A stretch of 64,000 bases of DNA from Actinophytocola xanthii (GCF_001921205.1 NZ_MSIE01000031.1:1-64000), one strand, 5' to 3'. Positions 37,607-46,472 are shown, counted from the first letter of the stretch. The notes: generated by a model from the letters alone, not told the origin. Translations and numbers: made by a program.

Positions 37607-39979
37607 ATGAGGGCTGGCGCTGGTGTGCCCCGCCCCCTGCGCCGTGCCGGACGGGAGGCCGAGGTCGAGCGACTCCTGGGTAAGGTCCGGGCGCTTGCCT
37701 CCTGCCGCGGGTCGGGCGTGGTGACCGTGTCGGGCTCACCCTCGCTGCTCGACGCCGCTCTGGCCGTCGCCGACCAGGCCGGCGTGCTCGCGGCATCGGC
37801 CCGGTGCACCCCGGCGGAGGCGGACCTGCCCTACGCGATGGTGTCCCAGCTGGCCGCCACGCTCCGGGGCGTCGGGCACCGCCTCGCTGTGTGTCCACTG
37901 AGGAGGAGCGCGGCGCCGGCGGCCGCGGTCTCCCGCCTGTGCGCCGAGTTCCTCGCGCTCGCCACCCGGCACCCGTTGCTGCTCACGGTCGAGGGCCTCG
38001 AGTGGGCCGATCCGGGCTCACGTCGTTGGTGGCGGGCGATGACCGGCCGGGTCTCGCAGGCGCCGCTGCTGCTCGTCGCGTGCGAGGAATCGGACCGCGC
38101 CCGGGTCGAGCCGGTGATCGGAAGGCTCCCCGACGACGCGCTCGCGCTCGTCCGCGCCATGGCGGTCTGCGGGGAGGTGGTGGACTTCGACGTCGTGGCC
38201 GCGCTGGCGGCGCCGCGGACGTTGCCGGTGCCGGCCGCCCTCGAGCTGCTCGTGCGGCTCGGCCTGGCCGTGGACGGCACACGTCCCCGACTGGCGGACG
38301 GTGCGGTCGCCGCCGGCGTGCTCGAGGCGATGACCGTGACCGAACGCGCCGCGCTCGCCCGCCGCGCGGCCGAGCTCGGCCGGGACGCCGCCATCCCGGA
38401 CGAGCACGTCGCCGAGCTGCTGACGGCCGCGCCGGCAGTGCACGGGACGTGGGTCGTCCCGCTGCTGCGCCGGGTGGCCGCCCGCCGCCTCGCGGCGGGC
38501 GGCCGCGGGGCCGCCACGGCGCTGCTGACCCGTGCCCTGCGAGAGGACGCCGGCACCGAGCGGCCGGCCCTGCTCGTCGACCTCGCGCTCGCCACCGGCG
38601 GGCGGGCCGCCGACGCCAGGCTGGAGCAGGCGCTGCTCGAGGCGGGAGCCGATGTGCCGGAGGAGGTGCTCGTCCGGGCCGCCGACCTGTTGGCGTGCGG
38701 CGGGAACACACCCGCCGTGCACCGCGCCGTCGCCGCCCACCGACGCCGCAACGCCCCCGGAGCGGACGGGTCCGCCGCGTTGGCCGCCCTCGGGCGGCTC
38801 GCGGTGGAGGACAGCGCGACCGACCCGGTCCTGCCGGCGTTGCCCGCTCTGCCGGAGCTGCCCGAGGTGTCGGCCGACCCGGTCGTGGCCGGCGTCCTGG
38901 CCTGGCGGTTGGCCGCGCGGGGGAGGCGGCGCACCCGCGCGCGGGAGCTCGCCGCGACCGCCCTGCGGGCGACCGGCCCGGCCACGCCGTTCGCGGCCCG
39001 GATCCACGCCTGCCGGGCACTGCGGTGCGCCGGCGACCTCGACCAGGCGGTGCGCGGCCTGGACCAGGTGCTCGTCGATGCCCGCCGGCTGAACGCGCGG
39101 ACGCCCGCCGCGCTGGCGCTGCTCGAACGGGCCCGGGTCGAGCTGGGCCGGGGAAACCCCGCGAGGGCCGGCGAGGACGTCGACAGCGCCCGGGCCGAGG
39201 TGCCGTTCGAGACCCTGCACCCCCGCCTGCGCGCGGCGGCCGTGGCGGTCGACGCCGCCCGCCGCCTCGCGGCCGAGCAGGTCGAGTCGGCCGAGCGCCT
39301 CCTGACCGCGGAGCTGCCGGCGGGCGCCGCCGACGGCGCGGGGTGGGCGGGCCTGCAGTTCGTCCGGGGCAGCCTGCGCATGGCGCTGGCCGACCCGAGG
39401 GGGGCGCTGCCCTACTTCCTCGACTGTGGTCGCGGGCTCGCCGCCCGGGGGTGGAACAGCCCCGCGCTGTCCCACTGGCGCTCGATGGCGGCCCTCGCCC
39501 ACAGCGCTCTCGGGGACACCGCGGCCGCGGCCCGGCTGGTGCGTGACGCGCTCGACCGGGCCCGGCGCTGGGGCGCGCCGGCCACCCTCGGTCACGTGCA
39601 CCTGTTGGCCGCACGAGCCGGCGGCGAGGGCTCCACGGCGCACCTGGCCCAGGCCGTCTCGCTGCTGGGGGGAACGCCGTTCGCTTCGGCCGCCCGGTCG
39701 GCCGCTCCGCCGGTGTTCCCACCGGGCGCCGGGCGGCTCGCCGAGGGGGAGGAGCGGATCGCCGTCCTCGCGGCGGCCGGCCTCGCCAACCCCGAGATCG
39801 CCCGGCACCTGTCGGTCAGCACCCGGACCGTCGAGGCACGGCTGACCGGGGTCTATCGCAAGCTCGCCCTGACCGGCCGGCGGCAGCTGGCCGAGATGCT
39901 CCGGCCGTCGCCACCGTCCGCGGTGGTGGCGGAGCTTCACACCGTCGATGAGGAGAGGTTGGGTCCCAAGCATGGCTGA
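37607..39979 (+). CDS. LAL-type LuxR regulator 2, without a P-loop
   Basis: A 790-residue paralogue of LAL gene 1. ATG 37607 with GGAGGCGGG upstream. The N-terminal module keeps the fold outline but lost ATP-binding motifs: the Walker A position reads 'VSGSPSLLDAALAV' and the Walker B position 'LLTVEGLEWADPGSRRW'. Helical repeats follow to about residue 700, then a LuxR HTH 'LAEGEERIAVLAAAGLANPEIARHLSVSTRTVEARLTGVYRKLALTGRRQLAEML'. Intact frame and a conserved promoter argue for function without nucleotide hydrolysis. Its stop overlaps the start of the second PAS-LuxR gene by 8 bp, so the two regulators are made together. Confidence 0.85.
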   Translation: MRAGAGVPRPLRRAGREAEVERLLGKVRALASCRGSGVVTVSGSPSLLDAALAVADQAGVLAASARCTPAEADLPYAMVSQLAATLRGVGHRLAVCPLRRSAAPAAAVSRLCAEFLALATRHPLLLTVEGLEWADPGSRRWWRAMTGRVSQAPLLLVACEESDRARVEPVIGRLPDDALALVRAMAVCGEVVDFDVVAALAAPRTLPVPAALELLVRLGLAVDGTRPRLADGAVAAGVLEAMTVTERAALARRAAELGRDAAIPDEHVAELLTAAPAVHGTWVVPLLRRVAARRLAAGGRGAATALLTRALREDAGTERPALLVDLALATGGRAADARLEQALLEAGADVPEEVLVRAADLLACGGNTPAVHRAVAAHRRRNAPGADGSAALAALGRLAVEDSATDPVLPALPALPELPEVSADPVVAGVLAWRLAARGRRRTRARELAATALRATGPATPFAARIHACRALRCAGDLDQAVRGLDQVLVDARRLNARTPAALALLERARVELGRGNPARAGEDVDSARAEVPFETLHPRLRAAAVAVDAARRLAAEQVESAERLLTAELPAGAADGAGWAGLQFVRGSLRMALADPRGALPYFLDCGRGLAARGWNSPALSHWRSMAALAHSALGDTAAAARLVRDALDRARRWGAPATLGHVHLLAARAGGEGSTAHLAQAVSLLGGTPFASAARSAAPPVFPPGAGRLAEGEERIAVLAAAGLANPEIARHLSVSTRTVEARLTGVYRKLALTGRRQLAEMLRPSPPSAVVAELHTVDEERLGPKHG

Positions 39980-40667
39980 TGGGTCGCTCGCCGAGTTCGC
40001 CGAGTTCGTCGAGGTAGCCGACGAGGCTCCGTCGTCCGGATGGCTCCCGGACAACGGAGCCGACGTGTTCCGCTCCTTCTTCGAGCGCTCCGGCGCCTGC
40101 GTGGCCCGGCTGGACCGCGGGATGCGGGTGGTCCAGGCGAACCCGGACTTCCTGCGCCAGTTCGGCCGGTCCCGGCCGGACACGCTGGGCCGGGACCTGT
40201 GCGAGCTGCTGCACCCGGACGACCGGCCTCGGGTCGCCGAGCAGCTGTCCCGGGTGGCCGACGACCCGGGAACGCGCTTCGCCGAGCGGGTCGTGCTGAT
40301 GCGTCGCGGCGCCCCGGCGGTCACCGGCGAGCTGACCGGCTTCGGCGTCACCGACCGGAACGGCTGGCTCGACGGCGTCGTCGTGCTGGTGGACCTGGAC
40401 GGCCGCGGTGGCGAGGCCCAGCCGGCCGGGAGGCTGCTCACCGAGGTCGACGCCAGGATCCTGGAGGGGATCGGGGCCGGCGTGTCCACCGTCCAGCTCG
40501 CCGCGACGCTCTACCTCAGCCGTGGCGGCGTGGAGTACCACGTGACGACGCTGCTGCGCCGGTTCAAGGTCAAGAACCGGCCGGCGCTCATCTCCAAGGC
40601 GTACTCGATGGGGATCTTCCGCGTGGGCTCCTGGCCTCCCCGGGTGCTGCCCCAGTTCATCAAGTGA
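39972..40667 (+). CDS. PAS domain-LuxR regulator 2
   Basis: A 231-residue protein, ATG 39972, overlapping LAL gene 2. It is the paralogue of the 35251 gene: PAS domain (about 30-140, 'VFRSFFERSGACVARLDRGMRVVQANPDFLRQFG', 'ELLHPDDRPRVAEQL', 'GWLDGVVVLVDLDG') and HTH ('VDARILEGIGAGVSTVQLAATLYLSRGGVEYHVTTLLRRFKVKNRPALI'), tail 'RVGSWPPRVLPQFIK'. The HTH and tail are nearly identical in both copies while the PAS domains differ, so the two may bind the same DNA but answer different signals. Its end overlaps a convergent gene by 8 bp. Confidence 0.85.
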   Translation: MADGSLAEFAEFVEVADEAPSSGWLPDNGADVFRSFFERSGACVARLDRGMRVVQANPDFLRQFGRSRPDTLGRDLCELLHPDDRPRVAEQLSRVADDPGTRFAERVVLMRRGAPAVTGELTGFGVTDRNGWLDGVVVLVDLDGRGGEAQPAGRLLTEVDARILEGIGAGVSTVQLAATLYLSRGGVEYHVTTLLRRFKVKNRPALISKAYSMGIFRVGSWPPRVLPQFIK

Positions 40668-41286
40668 GGACCGCGATCTCCTCGCCGAGCCGCATCCCGT
40701 GGTCGAGCCGGAGGTTGTCGCCGCTCCAGAACCGCCCCGGGTCGTACCAGTTGGTTCGGCGGCCGGCCGGGAGCAGGCCCATCGCCTGGTAGGTGGTCGC
40801 GACGACCTCGGCGCAGTACGCGGTCTCGAGCCTGCCCTCGCGCACGCCGCGCCGGGGGAGGGGCACCCGGCCGTAGAGCCAGCGCGAGAACAGCTTCACG
40901 GTGGAGGGGAACGGGGTTCCGTCGAGCCGGGCGATCGTGGTGAGCACCGCGTCCTCCATCTCCGCGGTCGCGGCCGGGTCGAGCTGGCGCAGCCAGGCCC
41001 GCTGGCGGTAGCGGCCGGTCCATTGGACGACGGCCTCGCGCAGGTCGTGCAGCTGCACCCCGCGGTGTTGCCCGCCGCTCCACAGGTCGGGCAGCGCGCG
41101 GCCGAGCTCGGCGTGCCACATCAGCGGCGGCAGGTCCTCCAGGACCACGGCCATCCCCACATGGTTGACCGGGCTGTTCGTGGTGATCCGGATCGTGCGG
41201 TCGGCGGCGCTGCGACCGCGGAACAGCCACAGGTCCCCGGTGCGGGTCAACTCGACGGCGTCGTCGAGCGCGAGCGGGTCGGCCAT
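40660..41286 (-). CDS. YiiX/NlpC-P60-like permuted papain amidase
   Basis: A 208-residue cytosolic protein, ATG 41286. It shows the layout of circularly permuted NlpC/P60 enzymes: the His motif comes first ('NSPVNHVGMAVVLED', with preceding 'RTGDLWLFRG'), the Cys motif last ('ETAYCAEVVATTYQAMGLL'). Between them are helices with 'TIARLDGTPFPSTVKLFSRWLYGR'. The C-terminal 'RTNWYDPGRFWSGDNL' is typical. Possible substrates are peptidoglycan peptides or lipids; no signal peptide was found, so an intracellular amide or thioester bond is more likely. It is divergent from the 54-residue gene with a 17-bp gap. Confidence 0.7.
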   Translation of the reverse strand: MADPLALDDAVELTRTGDLWLFRGRSAADRTIRITTNSPVNHVGMAVVLEDLPPLMWHAELGRALPDLWSGGQHRGVQLHDLREAVVQWTGRYRQRAWLRQLDPAATAEMEDAVLTTIARLDGTPFPSTVKLFSRWLYGRVPLPRRGVREGRLETAYCAEVVATTYQAMGLLPAGRRTNWYDPGRFWSGDNLRLDHGMRLGEEIAVLT

Positions 41287-41303
41287 CCCTGTAGCGTAGG
41301 CGC

Positions 41304-41468
41304 ATGCGCTGGTGGAAGATCCTGGGCGTCGCGGGGCTGGCCGGTGTCGCGGCCACCGGCGCGGTCATCGCCCGCGGCGAACGGCGCCGCCGTGCCTACA
41401 CCCCCGACGAGATCCGCGAGCGCCTGCACGCCCGCGCCGCCGAGGCCGGCGACCGTCCCCGGTCCTGA
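41304..41468 (+). CDS. Small membrane-anchored protein (54 residues)
   Basis: ATG 41304 to TGA 41466 encodes a short protein: one hydrophobic N-terminal helix ('WWKILGVAGLAGVAATGAVI', about 3-22), then a basic stretch (ARGERRRRAYTPDE) and an amphipathic helix 'IRERLHARAAEAG'. Similar tiny proteins with a TPDEIRERLHARxxEA tail are common in actinomycetes, function unknown. No clear RBS; it starts 17 bp from the divergent amidase gene, so the two share a promoter region and the mRNA may be leaderless. Confidence 0.7.
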   Translation: MRWWKILGVAGLAGVAATGAVIARGERRRRAYTPDEIRERLHARAAEAGDRPRS

Positions 41469-41652
41469 CCGCCGTTCGGCGACAACTCCCCCGTGCCGGG
41501 GAACCTTCGCCCACCCCGTCACGTCCTCCACAGCAAGACGATCTATCGCAGGGGGGTCGGCGAACGGAGATCCGCCACGCGCGCTGGTTTGATCCACAGC
41601 GGGGCGGGGCATCCGGGTCGCACCGAGGACGATGGGCCGGGAGGATCGGTAG

Positions 41653-42123
41653 ATGAGGGAGAACACGGGGCGGCTCGCCGTCGCCGCGATTGCCGCTGTG
41701 TTCGTGCTGGCGGGGGCGATGAGCCTGGCGGCGGGCAGCGGTTCGGGGGTCGTGTACCTCGCGTTCGGGGTGGTCGGCTTCGCCGTGGTGGGCAGCGCTC
41801 GAGGAACGCGGTGGTTCCTGATCGGCGGCGCCGTGCTCTACGTCCTGTGGCACTTCGTGATCAGCACGGAGACTACCTCCCTGTCGCTGTCCGCCAACGA
41901 CTGGCTCAACCTCTGGTTCGCCGGCAGCATGATCGCGCTCGCGTGCCTGCTCGAGGACCGCTCCGAGCCGGTCGAGGAGCGCCAGGACCAGCGAGAGGAC
42001 TGGCACGGCGAGCGGGTGCTGACGGTCACCGTGCCCGTGGGCCCGGCCATCCGCCCGCGCCGCCCCCGAGCCGCCGCAGGCAACCGGCCGCAGGCGCGCC
42101 GCCGGGACGTGTACGTCGCCTAG
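41653..42123 (+). CDS. Small integral membrane protein of unknown function
   Basis: A 156-residue protein, ATG 41653 (GGGAGGAT upstream). It has four hydrophobic segments: 'LAVAAIAAVFVLAGAMSLAAG', 'VVYLAFGVVGFAVVGSA', 'WFLIGGAVLYVLWHFVIS', 'WLNLWFAGSMIALACLL'. A charged tail follows ('EDRSEPVEERQDQREDWHGE', 'RPRRPRAAAGNRPQARRRD'). It looks like a DUF4383-type or similar small membrane protein, but I cannot name the family. The gene stands alone. The 184-bp spacer before it and the 156-bp spacer after it show no other gene. Confidence 0.68.
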   Translation: MRENTGRLAVAAIAAVFVLAGAMSLAAGSGSGVVYLAFGVVGFAVVGSARGTRWFLIGGAVLYVLWHFVISTETTSLSLSANDWLNLWFAGSMIALACLLEDRSEPVEERQDQREDWHGERVLTVTVPVGPAIRPRRPRAAAGNRPQARRRDVYVA

Positions 42124-42279
42124 GTAGGTGTACTGCCAGGTGGAGTTACCCGCGCACACGGCTGAGATGCAGCGCCTGCTGCGGCAGAACCGAGCGGGAT
42201 GGACGGATCCGTCGTCGCGTTGACCGACGACCGACCGGGATCGCGGTCCCGGACCATCTCATCCCCTCGGAGAACAGTC

Positions 42280-43095
42280 ATGACGACAGTCCTGTGTGTG
42301 CCGCAATGGCAGGGATCCGCTTCGACAAGGGCACCGGCGTTGGTTCCCGGTGCCTACCGGACCGCCGAGTTGGTGCCGGCGGACACCGTGGTCTCGGTAC
42401 CCGTTGCCGATGACGTTGCCGACGGCGGTGCCGATGACGTTGCCGACGGCAACATCGTGGACGGGATCCGCGCCTCCCGGAAGCTGGTCGAGAACCTGAG
42501 GCGGACGGGTGACGTGCTTTCGGAGATCGACGATTTCGTGATCACCGTCGGCGGCGACTGCGGAGTGGACGTCGCGCCGATCGCCGCGGCTCGGCGCCGC
42601 TTCGGCGACGAGCTGACGGTGCTGTGGATCGACGCGCATCCCGACGTGTACGGGCCGGGGGAGTTGGCTTCGGGGGCGTTCCACGGCATGGTCGTGCGCA
42701 CGCTCCTCGGGGACGGGCCCTCCGCGCTGACCCCGACGTCGACACTGGCTCCAGCACAGATGATCCTTGCCGGGGTCAGGGCCGGCGGTGCCGGCGAACG
42801 CGAGTACCTCCGCCGGACCGGTCTCCGCGTGCACGGTGTCGAGCAGTTGGAGGCGGCGTTCGACGGCCTCTCCGGCCCGACGTACGTCCACATCGACCTG
42901 GACGTGCTCGATCCCACCGAGTTCGGCTCGGTCTGCTATCCCGAGGCGAACGGCGTCCGGTCCTCGCGACTGGTCGAGCTGGTCTCCCAGGTGGACGATG
43001 TCGTCGGCGCGGCGATCACCGAACACGCCCCCGTCGGCGAGAACCCCGCCGAGGCCGAGATCATCCGACGCCTAGGCGCGGCCTTGCGTCGGTGA
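42280..43095 (+). CDS. Arginase/agmatinase-family ureohydrolase
   Basis: A 271-residue dinuclear-manganese ureohydrolase-fold enzyme. ATG 42280 is preferred (GGAGAACA upstream); the first residues MTTVLCVPQWQGSAS resemble family members. Metal motifs: 'ITVGGDCGVDVAPI' (family GGDH/C), 'VLWIDAHPDVYGPGELAS' (DAHxD), 'YVHIDLDVLDPTEFG' (DxDxxDP) and the late E in 'ITEHAPVGENP'. Residues about 45-60 contain a recent-looking in-frame 24-bp duplication giving VADDVADGGADDVADG. Substrate (arginine, agmatine, guanidino compound) is unclear. Its stop overlaps the convergent DUF1989 gene by 24 bp, and both could concern urea/guanidine nitrogen. Confidence 0.85.
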   Translation: MTTVLCVPQWQGSASTRAPALVPGAYRTAELVPADTVVSVPVADDVADGGADDVADGNIVDGIRASRKLVENLRRTGDVLSEIDDFVITVGGDCGVDVAPIAAARRRFGDELTVLWIDAHPDVYGPGELASGAFHGMVVRTLLGDGPSALTPTSTLAPAQMILAGVRAGGAGEREYLRRTGLRVHGVEQLEAAFDGLSGPTYVHIDLDVLDPTEFGSVCYPEANGVRSSRLVELVSQVDDVVGAAITEHAPVGENPAEAEIIRRLGAALRR

Positions 43096-43689
43096 CCCGG
43101 CTCCCTCGGTGATCCTGACCCGCAGCGGTTTCGCCGCGCCGCCGTTGGCGGTCGTCGCCGCGCAGGCGGTGACCGCCACGAGCAGCTCGCGTTCGGTCCG
43201 GAAGGTCACGCTCTGGCCCGCCGCGGTGGCCGGCGGGAGGATCGCCAGCCCGCCGTCCTGCCCGACGGCCACGTTCATGAACACGTTGAACGCGATCGTC
43301 ACCGTCGCCGCCGGTACCCCGAACCCGCCCAGCGACGCGGTCAGGTTGTCCAGGCAGTTCGGGTGCGGTTCGGTCACCCCGTACCCGATCTCGTACATCT
43401 CCTGGCTGCACGGCGCCCACAGGAAGTCGTGCGTGCCGACCTCGTCCTCCACGATCGTCAGCAACGGGCGGCTGCGGCGCGAGTACAACACCGAACCCGT
43501 GGTCAGCCGGATGCTCTCGCCGTAGTCGAACGTGCGGCCGTTGCTCAGCCCGTCCTCGAGGTCGTCGGTCGGGACCGCGAAGACGTCGCCGGTCTGGCTG
43601 CCCTCGACGTCGATGACCTCGACCAGGCTCCGGGGCGGGACCCGCCACGCCCTCCCGCTCATCGCGGGCACCAACTCGCCGGGGTTCAC
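43072..43689 (-). CDS. DUF1989 / urea carboxylase-associated family protein
   Basis: A 205-residue protein starting at GTG 43689, overlapping the stop of the SARP-NACHT gene (GTGA). Visible family stretches: 'AWRVPPRSLVEVIDVEGSQTGDVFAV', 'NGRTFDYGESIRLTTGSVLYSRRSRPLLTIVEDEVGTHDFLWAPCSQEMYEIGYG', 'HPNCLDNLTASLGGFGV' and 'TIAFNVFMNVAVGQDGGL'. Members are linked to urea amidolyase systems and act on guanidine/urea-derived carbamoyl compounds; the Cys and His residues (HDFLWAPCS) resemble a metal site. It may be cotranslated with the regulator upstream. Confidence 0.88.
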   Translation of the reverse strand: MNPGELVPAMSGRAWRVPPRSLVEVIDVEGSQTGDVFAVPTDDLEDGLSNGRTFDYGESIRLTTGSVLYSRRSRPLLTIVEDEVGTHDFLWAPCSQEMYEIGYGVTEPHPNCLDNLTASLGGFGVPAATVTIAFNVFMNVAVGQDGGLAILPPATAAGQSVTFRTERELLVAVTACAATTANGGAAKPLRVRITEGAGSPTQGRA

Positions 43690-46472
43690 GAGGACGTCCC
43701 TTCCACCATGGCCGCCGACCCCAGCGGAGAGCGGGTTTCCGCCCGTCGGGCGAGGCGGTCCTGGAGCCGGCCGTGGCGGAACTGGTGGACGGCGCCGACC
43801 TGGCGGAGGATCTCCCTGCGGTGGGCGTCCTCGAGGAACCGCATGAGCCGGAGCGGCAGGTGTCCTCGGCCGGCCAGGTACAGGCGCGCCACGGCGAACG
43901 CGCCCCACGCTCGGGCCAGGCAGACGGACAGCCCGACGGCGACCGCGAACAGGACGCCGGCGGCGACGGCGTGCTCGAGGCTCGTCGCCCGGGGGAAGAA
44001 CAGGCCACCGACGACGGCGCCGGCCAGGCCGTAGCAGAGCGCACCCGGCCTGCCGAGGAGGAACCGGCCGACCAGGCCCGAGGTCAGGCCGCTGGACAAG
44101 GCCAGGACGAGGCTGAACTCGCCGTCGAGGATCACGGCCAGGGGAACGCGCTGCGGATGGCTGAAGCACATGCCGTAGAACAGGCCGAGGGAGGCCATGA
44201 AGGAGAGGGTGACGATCCAGGCGGCCCTGCGGTCACCGCGCAGGACAGTGGTCGGACTGGTGACGCGGTCCACGTCGACGGGCGTGTCCAGCCAGATGTG
44301 GGTTCCGACGGCGAGCCCGAAGACGGCGGCGAGCAGCATCGTGTGGGGGACCGACAGCGACCACGGCAGACCGAAGGCGACCCCGATGGACACCCCCGCG
44401 ACGAACCTCCGGAGATAACGCCCGCCGGTTCCGCGCAGGCGGAGCTCCGCGCGCAGTGGACCGGGACGGTGCCCTGTCCGGTGGGCGACGTACCCGGCGG
44501 CGAGGAAGGCCAACCCGTAGACCGCGCCCTCACGCGGGCCGGCGGCGACCCAGCCGGTGAGGCCGAAGACGACGGCGGCCGGGGCGCTGAGCATCAGGCA
44601 CATGAGCTGTGGAGGCACCGCCCGGTCCAGGCGCCACCAGGCAAGGTCGTAGGTCCGCTGCTCGTGCAGGTGCCGGGCCAGGTACGCGAGCCATCGTCGT
44701 GCTTGGGCGGAGTCGTAGGACCGGCGCAGCCGTGGCCGACCCCGCGGCGGCGGGGGCCGGTCGGCGTAGGCGGTGGGCAGACAGGCGTCGAGCAGGTGTT
44801 CCTCGATCCGCTCCGCGTCGTCGAGCCGAGCGGTGTCGCACAGTTCGCGCGGGTCCGCGCTCGGGCTCGCGTAGGCGGCCCGGGCCAGGTCGATCATCAA
44901 CGGGGTGCGTAGCGCCTGGGCGAGCGGGCCGGTGGGGTTCTGGTGCAGGTGGTCGACGACCGGGTCCCAGCGGGTGTCGCCCGCTCGGGCCCGTGCGGTG
45001 AGGAAGCGAATGGCGGCCTCGAGGTCGACCGGCTCGATCTCGACCACGGTCGCTCGGGTGAGCAGGGATCCGGTTCTCGTGACGGCGCGTTCGTACTCCG
45101 TGGTGCGGCACGTCACCACCAGGGGGCGACCAGCGGTGACCGCGTGGTCGATGGCCTCGATCGCGGCGGCGTGCAGTGCCGGGGGCGTCTCGTCCAGGCC
45201 GTCCAGGATCGGGATGATCCTCCCGTCGAGGACCAGGCGGGCAGCCGCGTCGGGGCCGTACTCGGCGGTGTTCGCCAGGCCGGGGTAGTCCTCGAGCAGT
45301 CGGGCGGTCAGCCACTGGTGCAGGTGTTCCCGGTGCGGGTCCCAGGACGCGACCGGCAGCAGCACGGGGATCGGCTCGTCCGGTTCCGGGTCCGCCAGGA
45401 GCCCCAGGGTCAGCTGGATCGCCATGACCGACTTCCCCGCGCCGGGCTCACCGAGGATCACGAGCTGTCGGTGGGGCGCCTGACGGAACGTCGCCACGAT
45501 GTCGGTCTGGTCGGGTTCGACGGCGCGGCCTGCTGGAACGCCCGTCCGCGCCGAGACGGGTCGCGCTGTGCTGCACCAGCGCAGCGGTACCGGCTCGGGC
45601 CGGTGCAGGGAGCGGCGCTGTGCCTCGGCCGTCCACTGCCGGGTGACGGCCACGGCGAGATCCTCGACCGCCGGGTCCCGCCGGACCGGGGGTGCCTGCG
45701 GCGAGGGGGCGACGGACGTGCCCGGCGCACGGGGCACCGGTGGTGGTGCCGCGAGAATCCGTGCGTGTGCGGCCTGTACCTCGGCGCCGGGGTCCACGCC
45801 CAGATCCTCGACGAGGCGGGTCCGCAGGGCCTGGTGTACGGCGAGGGCGTCCCCCTGCCGGCCGCTGGCTGCGAGCGCGGTCATCAACCGTGCGTGCGCG
45901 CCCTCGTCGAGGGGGTGCTGCGCGACCACCTCGGTCAGCTCCTCGACGACCCTGTCGTACTCGCCGAGCTCGAGCTGCCAGTCCGCGCACCGCCGGATGG
46001 CGTGGAGCCGCTGTTCGTTCAACCGCATGACCGGACCGGCCAGGGCGACGGCGTCGAGCCCGGCCAAGGCGGGACCGCGCCACAGTCGCAGCGCCGCGCG
46101 CGCCGCGAGCACCGCGGCACGGTGGCTCCCCTCGGCCGCCCGCCGCCGGGCGGTCTCGAGCTCCCGGTGGAACCGCAGGGCGTCGAGCTCGGAGTCCGAC
46201 ACCACGATCCGGTACCCCGGACCGTCGGTGACGATGACCGCGCTGCCCCGCCCGAGGCGTTCGCGGAGCGCGGAGACGCAGTTCTGGACCTGCTTGGTGG
46301 CGGTCGCCGGCGGCTCGCGGTCCCACATCGCCTCCACCAGCCTCGCCGTCGGTACCACCGAGTTCGGTGCGAGCAACAGCGCGGCCAGCACCCGCTGATG
46401 GCGAGGGCTGGGCAGCATGACCCTGCCTGCCTCTGAGCTGACCTCCAACGGCCCCAGCACCCGAAACTCCAC
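43686..46472 (-). CDS. SARP-type regulator with NACHT ATPase and C-terminal membrane domain
   Basis: A 928-residue protein. GTG 46472 (GGGAGG at about 8-13 bases upstream) gives the canonical SARP start VEFRVLGPLEVSSEAGRV. Order: OmpR-like wHTH ('PRHQRVLAALLLAPNSVV', 'QVQNCVSALRERLG'), BTAD helices (to about 260), Pro-rich linker, NACHT NTPase with intact Walker A GEPGAGKS (about 341-348) and Walker B 'IIPILDGLDETPP' (about 420), then from about residue 617 six or seven hydrophobic helices ending in 'LYLAGRGHLPLRLMRFLEDAHRR'. A SARP fused to a membrane-anchoring NACHT is unusual: it should bind DNA from the membrane or be released by cleavage. It ends in GTGA overlap with the DUF1989 gene. 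Confidence 0.87.
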   Translation of the reverse strand: MEFRVLGPLEVSSEAGRVMLPSPRHQRVLAALLLAPNSVVPTARLVEAMWDREPPATATKQVQNCVSALRERLGRGSAVIVTDGPGYRIVVSDSELDALRFHRELETARRRAAEGSHRAAVLAARAALRLWRGPALAGLDAVALAGPVMRLNEQRLHAIRRCADWQLELGEYDRVVEELTEVVAQHPLDEGAHARLMTALAASGRQGDALAVHQALRTRLVEDLGVDPGAEVQAAHARILAAPPPVPRAPGTSVAPSPQAPPVRRDPAVEDLAVAVTRQWTAEAQRRSLHRPEPVPLRWCSTARPVSARTGVPAGRAVEPDQTDIVATFRQAPHRQLVILGEPGAGKSVMAIQLTLGLLADPEPDEPIPVLLPVASWDPHREHLHQWLTARLLEDYPGLANTAEYGPDAAARLVLDGRIIPILDGLDETPPALHAAAIEAIDHAVTAGRPLVVTCRTTEYERAVTRTGSLLTRATVVEIEPVDLEAAIRFLTARARAGDTRWDPVVDHLHQNPTGPLAQALRTPLMIDLARAAYASPSADPRELCDTARLDDAERIEEHLLDACLPTAYADRPPPPRGRPRLRRSYDSAQARRWLAYLARHLHEQRTYDLAWWRLDRAVPPQLMCLMLSAPAAVVFGLTGWVAAGPREGAVYGLAFLAAGYVAHRTGHRPGPLRAELRLRGTGGRYLRRFVAGVSIGVAFGLPWSLSVPHTMLLAAVFGLAVGTHIWLDTPVDVDRVTSPTTVLRGDRRAAWIVTLSFMASLGLFYGMCFSHPQRVPLAVILDGEFSLVLALSSGLTSGLVGRFLLGRPGALCYGLAGAVVGGLFFPRATSLEHAVAAGVLFAVAVGLSVCLARAWGAFAVARLYLAGRGHLPLRLMRFLEDAHRREILRQVGAVHQFRHGRLQDRLARRAETRSPLGSAAMVEGTSS

